Assembly (NCBI GenBank): GCA_028871795.1
Contig: JAGWMG010000001.1
Span: 278,786-342,785 of the forward strand
DNA: 64,000 bases
DNA from: Alphaproteobacteria bacterium
GTDB lineage: Bacteria > Pseudomonadota > Alphaproteobacteria > Micropepsales > Micropepsaceae
Reading direction: 5' to 3'
The notes beneath the pieces were generated by a model, which saw only the letters and a list, made by a program, of their open reading frames with translations, had not been told where the DNA came from and made no database searches. Made by a program: the position numbers and the translations under genes. Every line of letters starts with the position of its first letter. The stretch's first letter is position 1. This document shows positions 41,647 through 51,429 of the stretch, in pieces.

Positions 41647-42936
41647 ATGCCCATCCTGAATCACCGAGATTATCGATCTGCCAAGACCCTAATGGCGCAA
41701 ATCTCACGAGCCTTAGGCCCGGACGGCGTCATTGAAGACATTGCTTCATGCCTGCCGGCTGATGTCGCCGCCGCAAGACAGCAAACCCTCAAAACCGAGC
41801 TTCAACGTCTGCAGGCCGACATTGCCGCCTACGAAAAACTAAGAGGTCAAGAGAACAACGGCGAAGCTGAGATTGATGTCGACGATCTTGGACTCCTCCC
41901 GATCATTGGGCGAATCACACGCCGGCTGTCGCAACGCGAACTTGCCGAACGGCTCGATATCAAGGAACAGCAAGTTCAACGGTACGAAAGCGAGAGATAC
42001 GCCGGCATTAGCCTTGCGCGATACCAAAAGACACTGGATGCGCTCGGAATAGAACTACAGCCCCGGTTGATTCCATCATGGAACGCAGACGAGCCGGATG
42101 GCCCACCGAACGAACCCCAATTTCAAATTGCGCCAGATATTCTCCGCGAAATCCGCAAGCGCAAATGGGTTGAACTTCCAAACGGCGTCGGGAGCGATGA
42201 CGTTGCACACATCATCGGTAGATACGTCGAGCACGCCTCTCAATTGTCGAAAGGAACGCCGTTCCACCGAAAGTCAACAGCGGCAAACTCGGAATCGGCT
42301 GAAAGCGCACTGAAGGCGTGGCGCGCGCGCGTTTTGCGCACCGGCGCCGAACAGCGCGCAAGAGTGAAAACGAAATTCAATATCGCCGATACGACTTGGC
42401 TTAAGAAAATCGTGACGTTGAGCGTCTATCCGGACGGTCCGATTCGTGCCGCCGAACTACTGCGGGAAAAGGGCATAATACTCGTCATCGAGCCACAGCT
42501 GCCGCACACGCTTCTCGATGGCGCAGCCCTTCTGCTATTGGAGTCGGTTCCCGTCATTGGTCTCACGCTTAGACACGACCGGCTGGACAATTTTTGGTTC
42601 ACATTGTTGCACGAGTTAGGACACATCTTCCTGCATTTCAATCACGGCCTCGATGCCGGTTTTCTCGATGATTTGGACGATGGCAGTAGCGTAAAAGCGG
42701 AATCGGAAGCGGATAGCTTCGCCCAGTCCCACTTACTTCCAGATGAGGTATGGAGTTCGTCGCCAGCGCGATTCTCGAAATCGGCCGAATTACTAAAGAG
42801 CTTCGCCGAATCGCGTAATATTCACCCTGCCATCGTCGCGGGTAGAATCAGAAGAGACAGGAATAATTATCGGATGTTCGATGAGATGGTGGGGCGCGGG
42901 CAAGTTCGTCGCTTGTTTCTCCATCAAACGGCGTGA
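41647..42936 (+). CDS. XRE-family HTH plus ImmA/IrrE metallopeptidase domain protein
   Basis: LSQRELAERLDIKEQQVQRYESERYAGIS HTH; FTLLHELGHIFLHFNHG zincin motif with ESEADSFAQSHLLP. Confidence 0.9.
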   Translation: MPILNHRDYRSAKTLMAQISRALGPDGVIEDIASCLPADVAAARQQTLKTELQRLQADIAAYEKLRGQENNGEAEIDVDDLGLLPIIGRITRRLSQRELAERLDIKEQQVQRYESERYAGISLARYQKTLDALGIELQPRLIPSWNADEPDGPPNEPQFQIAPDILREIRKRKWVELPNGVGSDDVAHIIGRYVEHASQLSKGTPFHRKSTAANSESAESALKAWRARVLRTGAEQRARVKTKFNIADTTWLKKIVTLSVYPDGPIRAAELLREKGIILVIEPQLPHTLLDGAALLLLESVPVIGLTLRHDRLDNFWFTLLHELGHIFLHFNHGLDAGFLDDLDDGSSVKAESEADSFAQSHLLPDEVWSSSPARFSKSAELLKSFAESRNIHPAIVAGRIRRDRNNYRMFDEMVGRGQVRRLFLHQTA

Positions 42937-42948
42937 AGGACGCAGACT

Positions 42949-44097
42949 ATGTACCCTTTAGACGAGAAATTTTATTCCACGGCGCTACGAGCGAAAGCGG
43001 GAGAATTCGTTGCCTGTTTGGATCTCAACAATCCCAGCAAAGAGCGCCTCCTCCCCGATTTCATTCTGCCGCCTCTGGCGGCTCAGGAAAACAACGCGTT
43101 ATCGATTGATGGCGTAATCGAAGTTCAAGTTGGCAAAATCTCCGCTCATTGGGGATCGCGCCCGTGCCTGTTGGACCCGAGATTCCTCAGATTTGACCCT
43201 GACGGCGGAGTCGACGCCAGTCGCATAAGCCAATTGCTGGCGCGAACGCGCCTTTCTAGATGCCGCGTCATTCCCGTCATAGATCTAACCACGGACTTTT
43301 ACCGAGTTTCGGCAGTGAGTGCCCATATCAGGATCGCCAAAAGTGGCGCCGCGCTCCGCGTGACGCTAGGCGACCTAAACAATCTAGAACTGAAGCAGCT
43401 CATCGACACTCAGCTGACAAATCTCGGCGTGTCATCGAACGAATGTTTGATTGTTCTCGATCTCTCCGATGCGGATCTTTCGGAACCCGAGGAGTTTGCA
43501 GAATTCGCCAGTGATTGGCTTTTCAAACTTCGTGAGTTTGGAATGTGGCCCCGGATAATTCTGCAAGCCACAAATTACCCGCGGACCAATCCAGCGCCGG
43601 CCAAAGGTCAGACGAGGGTTTCACGCGCGGAGTGGTTGATATGGCAATGCATTATTCAACTTGATACGAAAATCAGCGATTTCGTTATGTTTGGTGATTT
43701 CGGAGCCGACAATGCGCATATGGATTTTGCGCCTGGTGGTCGCGCCATAACACATCTTCGTTATGCGACCGAGACCGGCTGGCTGGTGGTGAGGGGTGAG
43801 GCCAAGCGTGAAACGATCAGATCGGTGGCTGATCTTATTGTGAAATCTGGTTCTTATAGCGGTGAGCTGTTTTCTGCGGGAGACGAATTTATCGCAAGCC
43901 GCGCGCGCGGACTGGCCGGCGTTGGCAATCCAATGATCTGGCGATCCGTTAATATGAACCATCACATGACGCTTGTGACCGCAAATCTGGGTACGCTTTA
44001 TGGAACGCCTGTCCCACAGGCCGCGCAGCGTCGAAAGCCTGTGCAGGAAGAACTTTTCGTCCATCCTATGGGTCAAACTATTCCGGTTGCAGAATAG
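42949..44097 (+). CDS. T4 beta-protein-like (Beta_protein/sce7725-like) family protein
   Basis: YP.l..KAGEF start, GAALRVTLGDLNN, ITHLRYATETGWLVVRGEAKRE, GNPMIWRSVNMNHHMTLVTA typical of the family. Confidence 0.65.
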   Translation: MYPLDEKFYSTALRAKAGEFVACLDLNNPSKERLLPDFILPPLAAQENNALSIDGVIEVQVGKISAHWGSRPCLLDPRFLRFDPDGGVDASRISQLLARTRLSRCRVIPVIDLTTDFYRVSAVSAHIRIAKSGAALRVTLGDLNNLELKQLIDTQLTNLGVSSNECLIVLDLSDADLSEPEEFAEFASDWLFKLREFGMWPRIILQATNYPRTNPAPAKGQTRVSRAEWLIWQCIIQLDTKISDFVMFGDFGADNAHMDFAPGGRAITHLRYATETGWLVVRGEAKRETIRSVADLIVKSGSYSGELFSAGDEFIASRARGLAGVGNPMIWRSVNMNHHMTLVTANLGTLYGTPVPQAAQRRKPVQEELFVHPMGQTIPVAE

Positions 44098-44136
44098 CTA
44101 TCTTGCCCTGAACGCGCCGCTCGAGAGAGCGTTTTG

Positions 44137-44532
44137 TCAGTGCCCGTATCCGTCGGTGCCGGCTAGGTCATCAAGTAATCCGCATAATTCGTTCAATTTT
44201 CCACGCGCTACCGCGAGCTTTCCTGCGGCAAAGCCGCGCTCGCGTCCGGCAAGAAGCAAGAAGCCGCTGACAACCGCATCCGAATGCCGCGCCAGAATCG
44301 ACAAATGTTCACCGCTAGGCCCTCTTATGCCGGCGAACCAATACTTAACTGTCCGTTCGCTCACCCCCGTCCATTTCATAACTGCCTTGATAGCACTGCT
44401 CGTATTCCCAAGGTCTTTGCGCAAAGCCGTCGCAACCATGCCAGCGTATTGTACACGATCCCGTCCTGCAGCAATCGTGTTCGGAACAATTGTGCCCATC
44501 TTAGGAACAGATGTGCCCTTTTTAGATCGCAT
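44137..44532 (-). CDS. Small HTH-like hypothetical protein
   Basis: SSAIKAVMKWTGVSERTVKYWFAGIRGPSGEHLSILARHSDAVV looks like an HTH. Confidence 0.6.
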   Translation of the reverse strand: MRSKKGTSVPKMGTIVPNTIAAGRDRVQYAGMVATALRKDLGNTSSAIKAVMKWTGVSERTVKYWFAGIRGPSGEHLSILARHSDAVVSGFLLLAGRERGFAAGKLAVARGKLNELCGLLDDLAGTDGYGH

Positions 44533-44675
44533 ATGCCCGCTCTCCCGCGCCTAGAGTAAAAAAGTCAGCGAAAGCCATCCGGGATAACGGTGGATCTTCG
44601 ATATCCGAAAAAAGGGTTCAGGTGACGTGAACCAAGATCGTAAGGGTCAGTGGTTTGGCGAGTTTGCGCGACAGA

Positions 44676-44884
44676 GGTGCTGGAAGCGACAAAACTCGCG
44701 CGGATGACGACAGTCGTGCCCTACGCGCTGCCGAATACGTTCGCATGTCGACGGAGCATTAGAAGTACTCGACCGAGAACCAAGCTGACGCGATCCGCGA
44801 ATATGCGGCGCGTCGCGGAATCGAGATTGTTCGGACCTATGCCGATGCGGGAAAGAGCGGGCTTTCCTCGGTTGCTATTGCATA
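44676..44884 (+). pseudogene. Serine recombinase (resolvase) N-terminal remnant with internal amber stop
   Basis: AAEYVRMSTEH*KYSTENQADAIREYAARRGIEIVRTYADAGKSGLS; stop TAG at 44760-44762 where the family usually has CAG (Gln). Confidence 0.85.
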
Positions 44885-45064
44885 ACAGACGCGCCATGAA
44901 TCACGCGATTATTGAGGGGCTGTTGGGTCTTGGAGCGGTTCCAGCGGTATTGAGCCGCATTTACCCCTCGTTGCAAAGCCTCTGATTTCAATCTATCATT
45001 TGCAACGTCGGGCGCTGGCGGTGCACGACCACTCGCAGCGCTCTCTTGAAGTCCGGGGGGGGCG

Positions 45065-45259
45065 ATGAAGCTCGCTGCGGAAAAGACTGGCCGGCGCGGC
45101 TATGGCATCGAACTCGACCCGTACTATGTCGACACAATCATCAAGCGTCTGTCGGATGTATTTGGCCTCGAAGCGGAACTCGCAGGGCGCAGACTGAGCT
45201 TCGAGGGAGTGGAAAAGAGGCGCGGCCTCGATGCCAGGTTTGCACACGCAATGAACTGA
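45065..45259 (+). pseudogene. C-terminal remnant of an adenine-specific DNA methyltransferase
   Basis: MKLAAEKTGRRGYGIELDPYYVDTIIKRLSDVFG matches the C-terminal SAM-binding region of N6-adenine MTases; upstream domains missing. Confidence 0.8.
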
Positions 45260-45528
45260 TTTTGGGGAAAAGTGCATGGTGAGTCTCGATCACGCCTGCT
45301 TCGGTCCGGCACCGCGTCGCTGCCGTCTAAACTGGGTAGGTGCGGTGCCTGCGCGCCGGCGGCGCCACACATGCATTGTCTGCATGTTGTGCTGAGAACT
45401 AATCCGAGAGCATCGCGCGGCACATCCTGCGGCGCAAGCTACAGGCCTTTGGCCTGATTGTCCTGACTAGAAAGCGGAATCACAGACCCGGTCGAAGAGA
45501 CCGGTGTCGCTACGTTGGAGTTGGAGCA

Positions 45529-45936
45529 ATGACACATGTCCCGCCATCAGAAATGAAGTATGACGTCGGATACGGCAAGCCGCCAAAGGACAGGCAGTTT
45601 AAGCCTGGCCAATCCGGCAATCCGAATGGAACGCGCAAGAAGAAGAGCCCAGCTATGGCATCCATCATGCAAGCTGCGTTCGCCGAGCGGGTCAGGATAC
45701 GCGTGAACGGCAAGTCAAAGACGGTTACACGCAAGGAGTTGATGATCGAGCAGCTGGTCGCGAAGACTCTGAAGAGTGACAGGAGGGCGCTTAAGAGGCT
45801 TCTCAAGTTGCGAGACTATGTCGAGGCCGCCGGTGAGATGGAGCCGGTAGTCATTCGGATGTCGAAGGACCTGGCACGAGCGGTTGCGCTGCCTGACTGG
45901 GAGGCAAGGACGGCGCATTTAATTGCCTCCTCTTAG
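45529..45936 (+). CDS. DUF5681 domain protein
   Basis: DVGYGKPPKDRQFKPGQSGNPNGTRKKK. Confidence 0.85.
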   Translation: MTHVPPSEMKYDVGYGKPPKDRQFKPGQSGNPNGTRKKKSPAMASIMQAAFAERVRIRVNGKSKTVTRKELMIEQLVAKTLKSDRRALKRLLKLRDYVEAAGEMEPVVIRMSKDLARAVALPDWEARTAHLIASS

Positions 45937-45958
45937 CATGTGGTGAAGGAGGCCTGCC

Positions 45959-46336
45959 ATGAGTGATATAGCAAACTATGAGGTCGGTTATCGCCGGCCG
46001 CCCAAGCATACGCAGTTCCAGAAGGGTGAATGCGGGAACCCAAGGCGCAAGCGCAAGGCGAGAAGTCAGACCTTTGCAAGTCTGATCGATGGTGCACTCG
46101 AGCGGCGGATCTGGATAAGCGAGGGTGACCGTCGCAAGCGCGTGACGATTCTGGAAGCCATTACCACGCAGCTCGCTGATGCCGCGGCCAAGGGTGACGG
46201 GGAAGCCGTCGACCTTCTGATGCTGCTGGACAGCCGCGGAAAGAAGCACGGTAGGGGCCAGACTGTCATTGTGGAGATCATTCCGGACGATGGAAAGGTC
46301 ATCCGCTGTGACAGGGACGACGACGGGGATCATTAG
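45959..46336 (+). CDS. DUF5681 domain protein (tandem paralog)
   Basis: EVGYRRPPKHTQFQKGECGNPRRKRKARSQTFASLIDGALE. Confidence 0.82.
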   Translation: MSDIANYEVGYRRPPKHTQFQKGECGNPRRKRKARSQTFASLIDGALERRIWISEGDRRKRVTILEAITTQLADAAAKGDGEAVDLLMLLDSRGKKHGRGQTVIVEIIPDDGKVIRCDRDDDGDH

Positions 46337-46507
46337 AATCGCTGGAAATCGTCGCGCGGTCAGTGCCGCGCGGCGATTGCGCACTCGGTGAGTCGGTCAG
46401 CGAAACTTGTGTCATGAGGATTGAGTCAGGGCTCGGGGTTGCGGTGGCCGGGTGCGGCGGCTTCCCCCCATGCATCACACGGCTTGCTGTCCGGCGCCTG
46501 AGCGCTA

Positions 46508-46732
46508 CTACCGCGCCTTCTTAGGTGCCGGATCGAGCAGTGTGCCCGGCGATACATCTAGCGTTTTGGCCAATTTGCCGACGATCGTGAGTGTGGGGTT
46601 GCGGACGCCACGCTCGATCCCGCTGACATAGGTGCGATGGATGCCGCTTTCGAAGGACAAGTCCTCCTGGGACCAGCCCTTTTCGCGCCTAAACCGCTGG
46701 ATGTTGAGGTCAAGCTGCCTGCGGATATCCAT
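46508..46732 (-). CDS. Small XRE-family HTH regulator
   Basis: NIQRFRREKGWSQEDLSFESGIHRTYVSGIERGVRNPTLTIVGKLAKTLDVSPGTLL. Confidence 0.92.
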   Translation of the reverse strand: MDIRRQLDLNIQRFRREKGWSQEDLSFESGIHRTYVSGIERGVRNPTLTIVGKLAKTLDVSPGTLLDPAPKKAR

Positions 46733-46825
46733 GGCCGAAGGGGACGGCGATGTAGCCGATCGATCTACAGCCGATGAGTCACATTCCGCTTGACTTGAGG
46801 CCGCCCGGCAAGCGTTGCTGGCCCC

Positions 46826-47320
46826 ATGAAAACCGGCGATCCGGCCCTGGAATCAAGGCTGACAAGCACCCAGATTGGCGCAATCGGCGAGGCCGTCATT
46901 GCCGCCGGTCTGATGCTGGCGTCAGATGGCCGGCTCGCTCCATTCAAGCCATTTGCCGATGACGACGGGATCGACTTGCTCCTCTTCGACAAGGTGACCA
47001 AGCAGGCCGTTCCGCTCCAGGTCAAATGCCGCACAAAGGTCGACGACGATAGCGCCGAAACGGTGCAGTTCGACGTGCGGCGCGGCAAGTGTCCACCCGG
47101 CGGATTTGTTCTCACTGCCTTGCTGGATGGCGCCTCGGTTCGAACCGTGTGGCTCGTCCCGGTCCAAGAGTTCAAAACTCGTGCCCAACAGAAAGCCGAG
47201 AAGTTTGTAATGGTGGCAAGTGCCAAGCCCACCGCAAATGATCAATATCGCGTGTTTCGGCATGACGGTCTGGCAACCGCAGCCCGTGCGATCCTCGCGC
47301 AACTCTCGTCCGCGCCGTAG
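46826..47320 (+). CDS. PD-(D/E)XK endonuclease-like protein
   Basis: TSTQIGAIGEAVIAAGLMLASDGRLAPFKPFADDDGIDLLLFDKVTKQAVPLQVKCRTK. Confidence 0.75.
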   Translation: MKTGDPALESRLTSTQIGAIGEAVIAAGLMLASDGRLAPFKPFADDDGIDLLLFDKVTKQAVPLQVKCRTKVDDDSAETVQFDVRRGKCPPGGFVLTALLDGASVRTVWLVPVQEFKTRAQQKAEKFVMVASAKPTANDQYRVFRHDGLATAARAILAQLSSAP

Positions 47321-47405
47321 GTATTAGGGCGACGGTTAAACGAGCCTTCCAGACACGAGTGGACTTCCGGCGCGAAGAGAGCGTTCCTGGCGACCGGAGG
47401 TCGCC

Positions 47406-47669
47406 ATGGAAAATCATCACCGGGACCTGGCTCGGAGGTTGTTCGTCGTTGCGACCGAACTCGTGGAAGATGTCCACGAGGCGGCCGTAGCGGGCCAGTC
47501 TCCGAAGCTGACTATTCCTCTCTGCCTCGATGTGGCGCGCCACCTTCGGGGCGTGGCCGACGCGCTTGGCGCGCTTGCAGTGACGGCAGAGACCGTGGCC
47601 CGATCGGCCGGTAGGCGCGACAAAACCAAAACCAGCCCAGTACGGAGCCGGCGCCAAAATCCCCGTTGA
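47406..47669 (+). CDS. Hypothetical protein (87 aa)
   Basis: Alpha-helical composition and RBS-like ggaggtcgcc upstream; no recognised family. Confidence 0.4.
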   Translation: MENHHRDLARRLFVVATELVEDVHEAAVAGQSPKLTIPLCLDVARHLRGVADALGALAVTAETVARSAGRRDKTKTSPVRSRRQNPR

Positions 47670-47920
47670 TCCAATTCGAACCCGCAGGCGCGAGACCGTG
47701 CTGAATGGTCTAGCCCACGAGCCCTCGATGGCTGGATGTGCGCGATCTTCGCCAGAAGATTGCTCGCATTCGACTGGACTTCCATGGTGACAAGAGCGTT
47801 GCTGTCCAGGTCCTTAGCGGCCTGTGCACCGCTTCGGGATTCACCTCGCCGGTCGCTGTCCGACCTGCGGGGCTTTGGCAGTGACGGCGCGAGCGCCGAT
47901 CGTAACCAAAGGAGATCCCG

Positions 47921-48493
47921 ATGAAGCTCACCGATTCCCAACTCGTAATCCTCTCCGCTGCCGCCAAGCGCGATGACGGCGCCATCCTGCCGCTTCTAAA
48001 GTCCGTAAAGCTCAACAAGGGCGCAGTTACGCTCGTGCTCAAGAGCCTTCTCAAGCACAAGCTCGTCACTGAACGAGATGCAGCACCCGGCGATGAAGCC
48101 TGGCGTGAACAGAGGGACGGACGGCGCTGCACGCTCGCGATCACGAACGCCGGTCTCAAGGCCTTGGGCGTCGAGGCCGCGCCTGAGTCGAAGGCTACTC
48201 AAACGAAGCCTGAATCCGTTCAGCGAAAGGCCGATGTAAAGACGACCGCGGCCGTGGCGAAGAACCCTTTGAGGGCGCCAAAACGCAAGGGGACAAAGTT
48301 GTCCCTCCTGATCGACCTCATGAAACGCAAAGGCGGAGCCACCATCGAGGAAGCCGCAAAGGCGACAGGCTGGCAGCACCATTCCGTGCGCGGCGCGATC
48401 AGCGGCGCGCTGAAAAAGAAGCGGGGACTCGAAGTGACCTCGACCTCGGTCGAAGGCCGCGGCCGCGTCTATCGCATCCCGGCGCAGGCCTGA
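47921..48493 (+). CDS. DUF3489 domain protein
   Basis: KLSLLIDLMKRKGGATIEEAAKATGWQHHSVRGAISGALKKKRGLEVTSTSVEGRGRVYRI. Confidence 0.92.
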   Translation: MKLTDSQLVILSAAAKRDDGAILPLLKSVKLNKGAVTLVLKSLLKHKLVTERDAAPGDEAWREQRDGRRCTLAITNAGLKALGVEAAPESKATQTKPESVQRKADVKTTAAVAKNPLRAPKRKGTKLSLLIDLMKRKGGATIEEAAKATGWQHHSVRGAISGALKKKRGLEVTSTSVEGRGRVYRIPAQA

Positions 48494-48506
48494 TCTCCCC
48501 ACGGGC

Positions 48507-48707
48507 ATGGGAGTAAAATCAATGGATACGAGGAACATCAGCCCGTTCTTGCGGCGTCCGCTGCGCAGCCTTCAGGAGTTCATTCAGAAGCGACCTCCGC
48601 AATCGAAGGACGCGCAGATGGTATCGAAGGAGAATGAGCCCAATGATCCGGTAACCACGCAACCCCCTATCGGTGGATCTTCAACCGATACGTCAGGCAG
48701 GGGGTGA
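48507..48707 (+). CDS. Small hypothetical protein (66 aa)
   Basis: ORF between DUF3489 and DUF2924 genes, overlapping the latter's start by 4 nt. Confidence 0.4.
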   Translation: MGVKSMDTRNISPFLRRPLRSLQEFIQKRPPQSKDAQMVSKENEPNDPVTTQPPIGGSSTDTSGRG

Positions 48708-49198
48708 TCGTGGCTCGAACATTGGCTCAGCTGAAGGAACGCTTGGAGGAACCCTCGAAACTCGGCGCGCTTGATCTGCGCGCCGAGTGGGCTGCTTTGT
48801 TTGGCCGCCCCTCTCCGCGGCACGTGAGCCGCGACATCCTCTTGCGGGGTATGGCCTATCGGCTGCAGGAGCAGATGTATGGCGGGCTCAAGCGGGCCAC
48901 ACTCAAGCAGCTGAAGCGCCTGGCCGCTGAACTTCGGGATGGCGGCTCGATCGCGCCGGCGCCGACCGCGTTGCTGCGGCCGGGCGTGCGGCTATTACGG
49001 GAATGGAATGGCGAAACCCAGATCGTCGAGGTGCTACCGGACGGCTTTGCCTGGCGCGGCGCTCAATATCAGTCGTTGTCGGCAATCGCCCGCGCCATCA
49101 CCGGGGTCCAATGGTCCGGACCAAAGTTCTTTGGGCTGCTCGATAAGCACCGCAAGGAAGCCACCGATCTGAGGGATCTGGCGGCGGCCCTCAAATGA
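48704..49198 (+). CDS. DUF2924 domain protein
   Basis: RHVSRDILLRGMAYRLQEQMYGGLKRATLKQL...LLREWNGETQIVEVLPDGFAWRGAQYQSLSAIARAITGVQWSGPKFFGL. Confidence 0.93.
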   Translation: MIVARTLAQLKERLEEPSKLGALDLRAEWAALFGRPSPRHVSRDILLRGMAYRLQEQMYGGLKRATLKQLKRLAAELRDGGSIAPAPTALLRPGVRLLREWNGETQIVEVLPDGFAWRGAQYQSLSAIARAITGVQWSGPKFFGLLDKHRKEATDLRDLAAALK

Positions 49199-50934
49199 CC
49201 GAGCGCCAGAAAAAGACACTGCGCTGCGTCATATATACCCGCAAATCTTCGGAGGAGGGGCTGGAGCAGGAGTTCAACTCCCTCGAAGCGCAGCGGGAGG
49301 CCTGCGAGGCATATATAAGGAGTCAGGCGCACGAAGGGTGGCGCCTCGTTTCCGAGCGGTTCGACGATGGTGGGTTTTCGGGAGGGACGCTCGAACGCCC
49401 CGCACTCCAGCGGCTGCTTCAGAAGATCCGCGAGAAGCGCGTCGACGTCATCGTTATCTACAAGATCGACCGGCTAACCCGTTCGCTCATGGACTTTGCG
49501 AAGCTGGCCGAACTCTTCGAAAGCGAAGGTGTCTCGTTCGTCTCGGTAACGCAGCAGTTTAGCACCACGACCTCCATGGGCCGGTTGATGCTGAATGTCT
49601 TGCTTTCCTTCGCCCAGTTCGAACGTGAGATCACCGGGGAGCGCATCCGTGACAAGATCGCCGCCTCCAAAAAGAAGGGTATCTGGATGGGCGGCAACGT
49701 GCCCATCGGCTACGAGTTCAAGGACCGGGCTCTCATCATCAACGATGACGAGGCCGAGACGGTAAGGACGATATTCCGGCTCTATCTGGAGCAAGGCAAT
49801 GTGCGGAAGGTCTGGGTGGAGGCCGGTCGGCTTGGTCTCAAGACCAAAGTGAGACCCAAGTCGGATGGGCGGATCATTGGCGGGAACAGGTTCTTCCCGG
49901 GACATATATATAGCGTCCTCAAATGCCCTATCTATGTCGGGCGGATTCACCACAAGGGTGAGACCTTCCCTGGCAACCATGCCGCCATCATCGATTCTGA
50001 GACCTGGGATGCGGTACAGGCAAGACTAGCTGGGAATCGCGTGGACCGGCGTTCGTATCCCAACGCCAAAGATCCGAGCCCGCTCGTAGGCCTCATCTTT
50101 GATTCCAAAGGGACCCGCTTCACGCCAACTCACACTTCGAAGGGCGGTAAGCGTTACCGCTATTATGTCGACCAGGCCCTGACCAAAGGCATTACACCTG
50201 CGACGGCGGATATACCGCGTATTCCGGCGATGGAGATCGAGCATATCGTGCGCAAGGGGTTCGCCGATTTCTTGGCGAACACGAAGAATCTGCTGGATGC
50301 GTTGGGCGACGGTTTGAATGGTGTCGCGACCGAGCGCGCGCTCAAGCAGGCGCGTGCGCTGGAAGCGGAACTACGCGCGGCCACACCGTCATCTTGGATG
50401 CCGCTCATCCGACCGGCGCTACAACAGATTGTCATTGAAGAAAGGGCGATCCGGTTACGAATCGTGCGCGATGGGCTCCGCACAATTCTGTCGCCGCAGA
50501 GCGACCACAACTTAGCTCAATCTTCGGACGACACTGAAGAAGAGTATAGGCAGCAGATCTGTGAACATGTGATCGCCGCGCGTATGCGAACACGGAGCGG
50601 TGTCATAAAGCTCATCATTGGAAACGGTGCAGAGCGCACAATGACTGAGCCCGACTTAACGCTGTGTAAGATGATCGCCCGCGCACACGGATGGATCGAG
50701 CGGTTAAGTGCTGGACACGTCCATTCGGTACGAGCCCTCGCGAAAGCCGAAGGCATCACTGAATCATACGTCACGCGCGTCCTGCGGCTTGGCTTCCTTG
50801 CGCCTTCGGTCGTCGACACGATCCTCGACGGGCGACACCCGGTCGAGATCACTGCAGACCAGCTAACCTTGCGGGAGGACATCCCGACGATCTGGGTAGA
50901 TCAGAGGCGGCAGTTGGGATTTGATCCTGTTTAG
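49195..50934 (+). CDS. Large serine recombinase (resolvase/recombinase family)
   Basis: RCVIYTRKSSEEGLEQEFNSLEAQREACEAYI, VIYKIDRLTRSLMDFAKL, TTSMGRLMLNVLLSFAQFEREITGERIRDKIAASKKKGIWMGG; ATGA overlap with DUF2924. Confidence 0.96.
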   Translation: MTERQKKTLRCVIYTRKSSEEGLEQEFNSLEAQREACEAYIRSQAHEGWRLVSERFDDGGFSGGTLERPALQRLLQKIREKRVDVIVIYKIDRLTRSLMDFAKLAELFESEGVSFVSVTQQFSTTTSMGRLMLNVLLSFAQFEREITGERIRDKIAASKKKGIWMGGNVPIGYEFKDRALIINDDEAETVRTIFRLYLEQGNVRKVWVEAGRLGLKTKVRPKSDGRIIGGNRFFPGHIYSVLKCPIYVGRIHHKGETFPGNHAAIIDSETWDAVQARLAGNRVDRRSYPNAKDPSPLVGLIFDSKGTRFTPTHTSKGGKRYRYYVDQALTKGITPATADIPRIPAMEIEHIVRKGFADFLANTKNLLDALGDGLNGVATERALKQARALEAELRAATPSSWMPLIRPALQQIVIEERAIRLRIVRDGLRTILSPQSDHNLAQSSDDTEEEYRQQICEHVIAARMRTRSGVIKLIIGNGAERTMTEPDLTLCKMIARAHGWIERLSAGHVHSVRALAKAEGITESYVTRVLRLGFLAPSVVDTILDGRHPVEITADQLTLREDIPTIWVDQRRQLGFDPV

Positions 50935-51429
50935 GTCCGCTTTTCAAAGCGAACACTCTCCGTGCGGTTGGCAGGACCCGACGGAAACGCTCTGACCACC
51001 GCACGTTAACGCGGCAAGAATTTTCAACCGCGTCTGGCTGTAAACCGAGGAGGGCTATGAGTGACAGCCGACGTGATCGAAGCGCAGCGAAGGACCAGAT
51101 TCCGGAGTAGGGGGTTCGGCCTGTACGGAGCGAAGCGAAGGAAAGCCAGGGATACTCCCGGCATCTGGCTCGCAAAGGCTGAGGTACGCCGCACAAAAGG
51201 GAGCGCTGCCCACAGCCTCTACCCAGGTGAAGGATCGTCACGCGTCAGGGCCAAGACCTGCCGCGCATGGCTTTGGGGCGTCGCGCGCCCGTGAACCGAG
51301 CCCGCAAAGGCACGCACCGCAGCTGCGCTTGCCCGATTGCCAGTTTTTTCAAGGAGTTATGCTTCAAAAAACGACGCTTGGTGTAGAATAAGGCCGCAAG
51401 GGCAGCTGCGAAATATTTCTCTATCGGCA

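Noticed and set aside
50935-51429. Short ORFs between the recombinase and sigma genes (e.g. 51061..51294)
   Set aside because: No recognisable domain or convincing start context; left as intergenic.
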